NCBI RefSeq assembly: GCF_900102535.1
Contig: NZ_FNBP01000016.1
Location: 1 to 43,692, forward strand
Direction of reading: 5' to 3'
DNA length: 43,692 nt
Origin: Sulfitobacter delicatus
GTDB taxonomy: Bacteria; Pseudomonadota; Alphaproteobacteria; Rhodobacterales; Rhodobacteraceae
The notes beneath the pieces were generated by a model. The model worked only from the letters and a program-made list of their open reading frames with translations, was not told where the DNA came from and searched no databases. Positions 7,360 to 14,446 of this stretch are shown here, piece by piece. Position numbers and translations under genes: made by a program. The stretch's first letter is position 1. Each line of letters starts with the position of its first letter.

Positions 7360-8026
7360 AGGTCGCCGCTCCTAGGATCGGCACCAACAGGTTGATGAGC
7401 GGTACCGACAGCGGCACCGCCATCAGCACCCCGGCCATCCAGATCGTACCGGCATGGCGGCGGCGCAGGCGTTTCGCCTCGGCCCGGTCATGGCGGCGCA
7501 GGGCGGCGAGGGTGAAATACTCTCGGCCCAGCAAGAAGCCGTTCAGCCCCCAAAAGATAAACAGGGCCGCCGGGGCGAAGAGCAGGTAGAGGATCAGCGC
7601 CAGCAGGTTCGCCCCGATCAATACGCCGAGGAAGTTCACCGTATCGCGTATGGAATCGCCGAGGCCAATTCTATGAGCGGGGGGCAGTTGCGGGTAGTGG
7701 ACCTCTTCCACAGCATCAGCCACATCGTCGAGAAACATTGATGAGATTGCCGAGGCCACTGGCACCATCAGAAAGACTGACAGGATCATCAGCAGCAAGA
7801 GCGCGCCCCAGCTGAGCAGATCGTCGAGCCAGTTGACTTCGCCCAGCACCGGCAGCCAAGCGTCTTCGGGCGTGACCCATTCCACCAGATAGGCAAATCC
7901 CGCCGTCGCCGCGATGAGCAGCGCTAGTGACAGGCCTACGCCCAGCAGGACCACCCGGCGAAAGCGGCTATCGCCCAGCTGACTTAACGCGCGGGTGAAG
8001 GACCGTAAGATGACGCCTACAGCCAT
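7292..8026 (-). CDS. EI24 domain (CysZ-like) membrane protein
   Basis: A 244-residue inner-membrane protein with about four to six hydrophobic segments (about 24-50, 70-98, 130-165, 200-230). It contains the conserved GLNGFLLGREYFTLAALRR stretch of the EI24/CysZ family. Characterised CysZ imports sulfate, but many alphaproteobacterial EI24 proteins have unknown substrates, and nothing here points to sulfur metabolism. Its start overlaps the end of the nitroreductase gene by 10 bp, and it is the last gene of a leftward group. Its 3' end overlaps the DUF1467 gene on the other strand. Confidence 0.87.
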   Translation of the reverse strand: MAVGVILRSFTRALSQLGDSRFRRVVLLGVGLSLALLIAATAGFAYLVEWVTPEDAWLPVLGEVNWLDDLLSWGALLLLMILSVFLMVPVASAISSMFLDDVADAVEEVHYPQLPPAHRIGLGDSIRDTVNFLGVLIGANLLALILYLLFAPAALFIFWGLNGFLLGREYFTLAALRRHDRAEAKRLRRRHAGTIWMAGVLMAVPLSVPLINLLVPILGAATFTHLYHSLVPRSGAANLRYPQR

Positions 8027-8589
8027 GTGGTGATCCGGTCGATGTCCGGGCGCGGCCGCTCGGGCGGGGCGGTTGTCTCGGTCCCGATGTGAATGATTCC
8101 CGCGATACGCTCGTGCGAGGCGAGCGACAGCCCTTCCTCCATGAAACCGCGATCATGGCTTGGCCAACCGGTTAGCCAATTGGCTCCCCAACCTGCCGCC
8201 AGTGCTGCGTTCAGCAGCGCAAGGCAGACGGCACCTGCCGAATAGGTCTGCTCAAGAGGGGGGATCTTGGGCGAAGGCTTCTGCACCTCGATCACCGCAA
8301 CCGCCAGATGACCTTGGTCAAACTGGCTGCGGCCTTTGGCGATGTCTTCGGCAGGTAGGCCAAGTGCCGCGCCGCGGGTCTCCACTACATTGGCCAGACG
8401 TTCCATCGCCGCCCGGTTGATGACGACGAAACGCCAAGGCTCAAGCTTGCCATGATCCGGTGTGCGCGCAGCAGCCGTCAGCAGCGGTCGGAGGGCTTCG
8501 GCCTCGGGCACCGGGGGGCAGAGCGTCTTGGCAGGTCGCGAGCGGCGGTTTTGCAAAAAGGCGAGGGCGGCGGGGTCAGGTGTTGGCAT
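8017..8589 (-). CDS. Nitroreductase family protein (YdjA-like)
   Basis: A 190-residue FMN-dependent NAD(P)H oxidoreductase of the minimal nitroreductase group. The N-terminal FLQNRRSRPAK and HGKLEPWRFVVI blocks are typical FMN-binding elements. A central QTYSAGAVCLALLNAALAAG helix and GWGANWLTGW follow. Substrates of this group include nitroaromatics and quinones; the natural one is unknown. It starts 9 nt after the stop of the HDAC-like gene and overlaps the EI24 start, so it sits in the middle of an operon. The ribosome binding site is weak (GAGA). Confidence 0.9.
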   Translation of the reverse strand: MPTPDPAALAFLQNRRSRPAKTLCPPVPEAEALRPLLTAAARTPDHGKLEPWRFVVINRAAMERLANVVETRGAALGLPAEDIAKGRSQFDQGHLAVAVIEVQKPSPKIPPLEQTYSAGAVCLALLNAALAAGWGANWLTGWPSHDRGFMEEGLSLASHERIAGIIHIGTETTAPPERPRPDIDRITTWL

Positions 8590-8598
8590 CAGGGTCTC

Positions 8599-9705
8599 TC
8601 ATAGGTCCAGTTGCCGCGCCATATCGTCAATCGACTGGCGCAGGAAGGCATCAAAGTCAGGGGCCGGCTGGCGGATCTCAAAAGATCGGGCCAGCGGGTC
8701 GGGGGCAGCGGTGTTGCTGCCCGCTAGGGCGGCAATGGCGGCATGGCCGCAAAAGGGCACATAGGCTTCGGAATAGCCGCCCTCATGCACCAGCACCAGC
8801 TTGCCACCGCAGAGCTTTGCGGCAGTGTCACGCATACGCCGCGTCATCGCAGCGAATGTCGCCGCCGTCGCTTGCATCCTAGCCAATGGGTCGATCATAG
8901 CAGCGTCATAGCCGCAGGCGACAATGATCAAATCGGGCTCAAAGGCCTCAATCGCCGGGATCACTACCCGGTCCATCGCATGAAGGTACGCGGTGTGGCC
9001 CGAGCCTGCGTGCATCGGCAGGTTGATGTTGTACCCCTCACCGGCGCCGCGCCCGCGATCCTGCAAAGCGCCAGTGTCGAGCGGGTAGTTCCCCTGCTGG
9101 TGCAGCGAAATCGTCAGCACATCGTCGCGGTCGTAATAGATCGCCTCCGTGCCATTGCCGTGGTGCACATCCCAGTCTAGCACCACAACCCGCTTTGCCA
9201 GACCCTTGGCCTGAGCCGCCTCAATGGCAACGGGGATATTGGCGAGCAGGCAAAAACCGTTCGGATCCTCCGGCAAACAGTGGTGCCCCGGTGGACGGCT
9301 AAGCGCGTAGGCGTTGTCGAGTTCCCCTGTCGCGACCGCATCTACCGCCGCGACGGCCAGTCCGGCTGAGAGCGCGGCCAATTCGAAGCCGCCCTTACCA
9401 AAAGGCACGCAACGCCCCAATTCGCCGCCGCCTGCATCCGACAGACGTTTGAACTCGTCGAGGTAAGTTTCAGGATGCACCCGCGCTAACGCTTCATAGC
9501 TGGCAGGCTCTGCGCTGCGGTTGTCGAGTTCTGCAAACAACCCGGTCACTTCCAGCAGGTTCTTGAGCCGCCGCTTGGTCTCGGGGTTCTCCGGCAACCC
9601 TCCCGCCGTCATGGGCTGCACCAGCCCGCCCACTGGCATGGTAAAGACGTAATTGCCGCCCGCATGCCAGAAACAGCGTTCGTCCCAGAAAAAGCCTGTT
9701 GCCAT
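8599..9705 (-). CDS. Class II histone deacetylase-like amidohydrolase
   Basis: A 368-residue zinc hydrolase of the HDAC/acetylpolyamine amidohydrolase superfamily. The charge-relay pair H141/H142 (PPGHHC), zinc ligands D179 and H181 (DWDVHHGNGTE) and the third ligand region CGYDAAMIDPL are all present. Length and residue numbers are within one position of bacterial HDAH (369 residues), suggesting deacetylation of acetyl-lysine or small acetylated amines. The physiological substrate is unknown. I chose the ATG at 9705, with AAGGGG upstream and the typical N terminus (ATGFFWDERC). An upstream extension to 9855 would run into the spacer and the neighbouring gene. Confidence 0.93.
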   Translation of the reverse strand: MATGFFWDERCFWHAGGNYVFTMPVGGLVQPMTAGGLPENPETKRRLKNLLEVTGLFAELDNRSAEPASYEALARVHPETYLDEFKRLSDAGGGELGRCVPFGKGGFELAALSAGLAVAAVDAVATGELDNAYALSRPPGHHCLPEDPNGFCLLANIPVAIEAAQAKGLAKRVVVLDWDVHHGNGTEAIYYDRDDVLTISLHQQGNYPLDTGALQDRGRGAGEGYNINLPMHAGSGHTAYLHAMDRVVIPAIEAFEPDLIIVACGYDAAMIDPLARMQATAATFAAMTRRMRDTAAKLCGGKLVLVHEGGYSEAYVPFCGHAAIAALAGSNTAAPDPLARSFEIRQPAPDFDAFLRQSIDDMARQLDL

Positions 9706-9773
9706 GGCGTCGCCCCTTATCCCGTTAGACGCGAAACTGGCGCAGGGCGGCGGGATTGTCCATATGGCGGCTG

Positions 9774-10244
9774 TCAGCTGGCCTCGGCCAGCAACGCCGC
9801 GACGTCGAGCGGCGCGTTGACCATTTTCAATCCGCCGTCTGCATCCCGGGGCCAATCCGCCTCTGGCCGGTCACGGTAAAGCTCGACCCCGTTGCCGTCC
9901 GGGTCGCGGAGGTAAACCGCTTCGCTGACGCCGTGGTCCGCCGCCCCATCCAACGTAATGCCCGCCTCCAGTACCCGACGCAGAGCGCGCGCCAGTTGCA
10001 GTCGGTCAGGGTAGAGGATGGCGCTATGGTAAAGGCCGGTATGCCCCGGCGGGGGCGGTGTGGCTCCGGCGCTTTCCCATGTGTTGAGACCGATGTGATG
10101 GTGATAGCCACCGGCCCCCAAGAACGCCGCCTGATCGCCGTAACGCTGGGTTAAGGCAAAGCCCAGCAGGTCGCGATAGAAATGAATGGCGCGGTCAAGG
10201 TCAGCGACTTTGAGATGCACATGGCCGACGCTTGGGTGGGTCAT
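9774..10244 (-). CDS. VOC family protein (catechol 2,3-dioxygenase-like)
   Basis: A 156-residue protein with two glyoxalase/VOC half-modules. Metal-ligand candidates are a histidine in VGHVHLKVADL, the histidine in GLYHSAILYP, and E in GVELYRDRP. The HHIGLNTWES segment resembles CatE-type dioxygenases. Whether it cleaves catechols or is another VOC enzyme cannot be decided. I chose ATG 10244, with AAAGGA upstream. It is the first gene of the leftward group running to the EI24 gene, 68 nt from the next. Confidence 0.85.
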   Translation of the reverse strand: MTHPSVGHVHLKVADLDRAIHFYRDLLGFALTQRYGDQAAFLGAGGYHHHIGLNTWESAGATPPPPGHTGLYHSAILYPDRLQLARALRRVLEAGITLDGAADHGVSEAVYLRDPDGNGVELYRDRPEADWPRDADGGLKMVNAPLDVAALLAEAS

Positions 10245-10316
10245 CGCTCTGTCCTTTTGCTGTTCGGCCAAAGGTGACAGTGCAAGCAACCCAAGGCAAT
10301 TGCGCAGGGGTGCAGA

Positions 10317-10344
10317 GGGGCTGTGCAGTCCTGCGCGCAGCCCC
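10317..10344 (-). terminator. Possible trpS terminator hairpin
   Basis: GGGGCTG (10317-10323) pairs with CAGCCCC (10338-10344) just after the trpS stop codon. No U-tract follows on the minus strand, so it may only stabilise the 3' end. Confidence 0.35.
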
Positions 10345-10349
10345 GTCCG

Positions 10350-11366
10350 TTAGCCGACCATGCCGATGATCTCATAAGTGCGCTTAAGGATCGGCGCAGT
10401 GATCTCGCGCGCCTGTTCTGCGCCGCGTGCAAGGATACGATCGATCTCGGCTTCGTCACCCATCAGCCGGTTCATCTCGGCAGTGATTGGCGCCATCTTG
10501 GCCACGGCAAGTTCTGCCAGCGCTGGTTTGAAGGTGCCAAACTGCTGTCCGCCGACCTCTGCCAAGACCTGTTCGACCGACTGGTCGCTCAGGGCTGCAT
10601 AAATGTTCACAAGATTGCGCGCTTCGGGACGTTCCTTCAGCCCTTCTGCCTCGGACGGCAGTGCATCGGGATCGGTCTTTGCCTTGCGGATCTTCTTGGC
10701 GATCGTGTCGGCATCGTCGGTCAGATTGATGCGGCTTGCGGGAGAGGGATCAGACTTCGACATCTTCTTTGTCCCATCACGCAGGGACATGACGCGCGTG
10801 GCCGCCCCTTCGATTACCGGTTCGACCAGCGGGAAGAAATCGACGCCATAGTCATGGTTGAACTTGGCCGCGATGTCGCGGGTCAGTTCCAGGTGCTGCT
10901 TCTGATCCTCGCCCACCGGCACATGGGTGGCGTGGTAGATCATAATGTCGGCGGCCATGAGCGCTGGGTAGGCAAAGAGCCCCAGAGACGCGGCCTCGGC
11001 GTTTTTGCCGGCCTTGTCCTTCCACTGGGTCATGCGGCCCATCCAGCCCATGCGGGCGACGCAATTAAATATCCAAGCCAGCTGCGCGTGTTCGGGCACT
11101 TGGCTCTGGTTGATCAGGATGGATTTTTCCGGATCGATGCCCGAGGCGATGAAACCGGCGCAAAGCTCGCGGGTGCTTTTTTTCAGGTCCGCCGGGTCTT
11201 GCCAGACGGTGATCGCGTGGAGATCGACCATGCAATAGATCGACTGAACACCCTGTTCTTGCGCATCGGCAAAGCGTTTCAGTGCGCCCAGATAATTGCC
11301 CAAATGCAGGTCGCCCGAGGGCTGAATGCCGGAAAACACGCGCGGGGTGAACTGGTTCTCTGACAT
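10350..11366 (-). CDS. trpS: Tryptophan--tRNA ligase
   Basis: A 338-residue class I synthetase of normal bacterial length. The HIGH-equivalent is HLGN (residues 21-24, after SGIQPSGDL) and the KMSKS loop is present as [12 protein letters not shown] near residue 200. Further hallmarks are [10 protein letters not shown] and [20 protein letters not shown]. It makes Trp-tRNA in the cytoplasm. It is divergent from the rhomboid-like gene. No leader peptide or T-box is visible upstream. Confidence 0.97.
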   Translation of the reverse strand: MSENQFTPRVFSGIQPSGDLHLGNYLGALKRFADAQEQGVQSIYCMVDLHAITVWQDPADLKKSTRELCAGFIASGIDPEKSILINQSQVPEHAQLAWIFNCVARMGWMGRMTQWKDKAGKNAEAASLGLFAYPALMAADIMIYHATHVPVGEDQKQHLELTRDIAAKFNHDYGVDFFPLVEPVIEGAATRVMSLRDGTKKMSKSDPSPASRINLTDDADTIAKKIRKAKTDPDALPSEAEGLKERPEARNLVNIYAALSDQSVEQVLAEVGGQQFGTFKPALAELAVAKMAPITAEMNRLMGDEAEIDRILARGAEQAREITAPILKRTYEIIGMVG

Positions 11367-11440
11367 GGAACGTACCTCTGGGCTGGAAAGTCTTGCGCGG
11401 CAGGCTTACTTCTGGCCGCGAACCCCGTCAAGGAGCGCCC

Positions 11441-12127
11441 ATGCAAGACCCTGATCTTCAGCCCCCCGTAAACCCACTGCCGCCCGCGGTCGTCGTGCTC
11501 TTTCTGGCCATCGCCGGGGTCGAGGTGGTGCTCTCGCTGGCCGAAGCCGGGCTGGTCGGTGGCCCCGGTGCAGTGGGCTGGCGTCTTGGGCTGGTGCGCG
11601 ACTATGGGTTCTCCGGTCTGATATTCGACGCGATGATCGGGGCAGGTCAGTACCCGATTGAGCACATCTGGCGCGTGGTCACCTATCCCTTTGTCCATCT
11701 GGGCTTCACCCATGCGATCTTTGCCGTGGTGCTGCTCTTGGCATTGGGCAAGATGGTGGCCGAGGCGATGGGGCAACTGGCCTTTGTGGTGATCTTTGTG
11801 CTGTCAGGCGTCGGCGGCGCGCTGGTATATGGCGCGCTCCTGAACGATCCGGTTTGGTTGGCCGGTGCCTATCCCAACGTCTACGGCCTCATTGGGGGCT
11901 ATAGTTTCGTGATGTGGCGACGGCTTCTAGGCTCAGGCGAGCCGCAGTATCAGGCCTTTACGCTGATTGCCCTGCTGATGGGCCTGCAACTTTTCTGGGG
12001 CATTTTCTTTGAGACCGGCCTTCTGTGGGTCGCGGAACTGGCCGGGTTCTTTTGCGGCTTTGGTCTCAGTTTCCTTGTCGCGCCCGGCGAATGGGCACGA
12101 CTAAGGGCGCGATTGCAGCAGCGTTAA
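11441..12127 (+). CDS. Rhomboid-fold membrane protein lacking the catalytic dyad
   Basis: A 228-residue integral membrane protein with about six hydrophobic segments. The rhomboid landmark FVHLGFTHAIFAVVLLLALG (residues 84-103) is clear. The active-site loop, normally GxSG, reads NVYGLIGG (146-153), with Y148 at the serine position. The TM6 motif, normally AHLGG, reads AELAGF (198-203), with E199 in place of the catalytic histidine. It is therefore probably not a protease, more like iRhom or Derlin pseudoenzymes. I chose ATG 11441, 5 nt after AAGGAG. Its stop codon TAA overlaps the stop of convergent murJ on the TTAA at 12124-12127. Confidence 0.85.
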   Translation: MQDPDLQPPVNPLPPAVVVLFLAIAGVEVVLSLAEAGLVGGPGAVGWRLGLVRDYGFSGLIFDAMIGAGQYPIEHIWRVVTYPFVHLGFTHAIFAVVLLLALGKMVAEAMGQLAFVVIFVLSGVGGALVYGALLNDPVWLAGAYPNVYGLIGGYSFVMWRRLLGSGEPQYQAFTLIALLMGLQLFWGIFFETGLLWVAELAGFFCGFGLSFLVAPGEWARLRARLQQR

Positions 12128-13665
12128 CCGCGCCGCACGGCCTGTTTGAACTCGGAGAGCCGGAAGGCGCCGATCATTTGGCCAATGCCAAAATAGCTGA
12201 CTGCGGCAATCAGGATGAGCAGTACCAACGCCAGCCCACGCCACCACGGCAGGCCCAGCATCGGTTGCAGCGCCGCGTTGCCAAGCCATAGCGCACCGCC
12301 CATCGCTGCCGAGGCGATCAGAATGCGCCAGATGCGCTTGTGAAAGCGCGCGTCGAACTTGGCTGCCGCGCCATAGCGCCGCGCACCGATGGCAAGACAG
12401 GCGAACATGGTCCAGCCCGCGGTCGTGGCGGCAATGGCAGGGGCGAGCCAACCGACCCAGGGGGCCAAGCCGACGGCGAGGGCGGCATTCACCACCATCG
12501 CGACAATGGCAAAGTGGAACGGGCGGCGGGTGTCTTCGCGGGCGAAATAGACTGGTTGCAAGATTTTTTGCAGCACAAATGCGGGCAGGCCGAGGCCATA
12601 GATCATCACCGCCGTGGCGATGGCCGCGGTGTCATCCACGCTCGACGCGCCGCGTTCAAACAGCACTGTTACCAGGGCAAAGGGAATGACGATCAGCGCG
12701 ACAGCCGACGGGATGGTAAGTGCCAGCGAAATCTCAGCCGCGCGGCTAAGCGCGGTCTGCGCGCCGTCGTTGTCCCCGGCACGCAGCCGGCGAGAGAGGT
12801 CCGGCAACAGCACGATGCCTACGGCAATCCCCACCACCCCCAGCGGCAATTGATACAGTCGGTCAGCGGCAAAGAGCCATGAAACGGCCTTGTCGTATTG
12901 GCTGGCGACCAACTGCCCGACCACAAGGTTGATCTGCATGACGCCTGAGGCCAGAGCCGCGGGCAGGGCGATCAGGATCATCGCGCGCATGTCCGGTGTC
13001 CAGCGGGGCCGCGAGGGACGCAGCGCAAACCCAGCCTGCGCCGCCGCGCGCCAAGTCAGCGCCAGTTGCGCCACGCCTGCCAGCGGGATCGACCAGACCA
13101 GCCAGAGCGCAACGGTACCGCCTGTGAAGGCCGCAATGCTCATCGCGGCGATGACAAAGATATTCAGCAAAACGGGTGCTGCGGCAGCCACGGCAAAACG
13201 GCCCGTGGCATTCAGAATACCCGAAAACAGCGCCGCCAGTGACATGCAAAGGATGTAAGGAAAGACGATCCGGCCAAAACCGACAGTCAGATCAAATCGC
13301 TCGTCGCCGGTAAAGCCTTCGGCGGTCAGCCAGACCAGACCGGGCATGAAGATCATGCCCAATGCCGTCAGCACCAGCACCACCATCGCGAGCCCGTTGA
13401 AGGCATCGCGGGCAAAGGTGCCAGCGCCCTCTTCACCTTCCAGCTTCTTGGCAAACATCGGGACAAAGGCCGCATTGAATGCGCCTTCGGCAAAGAAGCG
13501 GCGGAACATATTGGGCAGGCGGAAGGCGGCGACAAAGGCGTCCATGACCGGGCCGGGGCCAATGAGCGACAGCAGCAGCACCTCACGAAGGAACCCGAGC
13601 ACACGGCTCAGCAGGGTCCAGACCCCGACAGTGAAAAAGCCGGACATAAGACGAATGGGTTTCAT
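12124..13665 (-). CDS. murJ: Lipid II flippase MurJ
   Basis: A 513-residue MOP-superfamily transporter with about 14 membrane spans, the expected size. The N-terminal GVWTLLSRVLGFLREVLLLS and FRLPNMFRRFFAEGAFNAAF blocks are diagnostic. It flips undecaprenyl-linked lipid II across the inner membrane for peptidoglycan synthesis. AAGG precedes the ATG. It follows a CHAP lipoprotein gene and, further up, glnD on the same strand; glnD near murJ recurs in this family. Confidence 0.96.
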   Translation of the reverse strand: MKPIRLMSGFFTVGVWTLLSRVLGFLREVLLLSLIGPGPVMDAFVAAFRLPNMFRRFFAEGAFNAAFVPMFAKKLEGEEGAGTFARDAFNGLAMVVLVLTALGMIFMPGLVWLTAEGFTGDERFDLTVGFGRIVFPYILCMSLAALFSGILNATGRFAVAAAAPVLLNIFVIAAMSIAAFTGGTVALWLVWSIPLAGVAQLALTWRAAAQAGFALRPSRPRWTPDMRAMILIALPAALASGVMQINLVVGQLVASQYDKAVSWLFAADRLYQLPLGVVGIAVGIVLLPDLSRRLRAGDNDGAQTALSRAAEISLALTIPSAVALIVIPFALVTVLFERGASSVDDTAAIATAVMIYGLGLPAFVLQKILQPVYFAREDTRRPFHFAIVAMVVNAALAVGLAPWVGWLAPAIAATTAGWTMFACLAIGARRYGAAAKFDARFHKRIWRILIASAAMGGALWLGNAALQPMLGLPWWRGLALVLLILIAAVSYFGIGQMIGAFRLSEFKQAVRRG

Positions 13666-13773
13666 TGGGGGAGCCTTGAGTTGCGCTGCTCATTCCCTAG
13701 CGCGGGCAGGCTGGCGGCGCAATGCAGCGCGGCCCGCTTGAGGGGGCCGCGATCTTGTCCGGCGGTGGGGCGC

Positions 13774-14325
13774 TCAGGCGCCGGTAGGGTAGATAAAGCC
13801 GTTGATCGGATAGGTCTTCCCAAAGCTGCCGGGTTGGCTCTCAACCCGCACAGCGGACCAGTCGTTGGCTTTGGACACATCGATCACCGCCATTTTCAGC
13901 GAGACCTGATTGCGCTTCCAATTGGCGTGGTCCACCCGAATTTCACGGGGCGAGACAACCTCGGACACCACGGCGATATGGCCCATGGGCATGGAGTTCG
14001 TCGCACTAAAGGCCATGACCGCACCCACGACAGGATCTTTCCCGCGCGGATAAAGCCCTTTTGCCTTGCCCCACCATTTTTCTGCATTTCCGCGAATTTG
14101 GATGCCGCTGACATTGCGGGCAAAGGGCACGCACCAAACGCGTTGGCCCTTGGCGCGCATGTCTTGCGCGGTCTGCACCGCCATGAAGTGACGCTGCGGA
14201 TCAAGCCCGCCAAAATCATAGCTCTCGATAACAGCAGGCGCTTTGGCACAGGCGCTGGTAAGTAGGAGAATGGCCCCAAGGGCCATGAGGCCTCGCGATG
14301 GCGGTGTGGCGCGTGTGACGCTCAT
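13774..14325 (-). CDS. CHAP-domain lipoprotein, putative peptidoglycan amidase or peptidase
   Basis: A 183-residue predicted lipoprotein. The signal segment (about 13-25) ends in LLTSAC, with C26 as the possible lipidated residue. The following domain has the CHAP/NlpC layout: nucleophile candidate C65 (VWCVPFAR), H116 (GHIAVV) and a polar residue in VDHANW (N135). Such enzymes cleave peptidoglycan amide bonds, consistent with its place next to murJ. The ATG at 14325 has GAGGGAC upstream. The other in-frame ATGs (14340, 14478) lack a site and cross the glnD terminator. Lipidation and activity are inferred. Confidence 0.82.
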   Translation of the reverse strand: MSVTRATPPSRGLMALGAILLLTSACAKAPAVIESYDFGGLDPQRHFMAVQTAQDMRAKGQRVWCVPFARNVSGIQIRGNAEKWWGKAKGLYPRGKDPVVGAVMAFSATNSMPMGHIAVVSEVVSPREIRVDHANWKRNQVSLKMAVIDVSKANDWSAVRVESQPGSFGKTYPINGFIYPTGA

Positions 14326-14341
14326 ATGTCCCTCAGTCATG

Positions 14342-14362
14342 AAAACCCCGGCTTCAGCCGGG
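14342..14362 (-). terminator. glnD terminator
   Basis: On the minus strand a 7-bp stem CCCGGCT/AGCCGGG (14362-14356 with 14353-14347) with a two-base loop is followed by GTTTT (14346-14342). It separates glnD from the CHAP gene. Confidence 0.7.
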
Positions 14363-14446
14363 TTGGGGGGATTTTGATGATCCAGTGCCAGAAGCAAAGC
14401 TTTGATCTCGCGGGCGGCAAAACTTCGCCGATTTGCCTGCTGTTTT

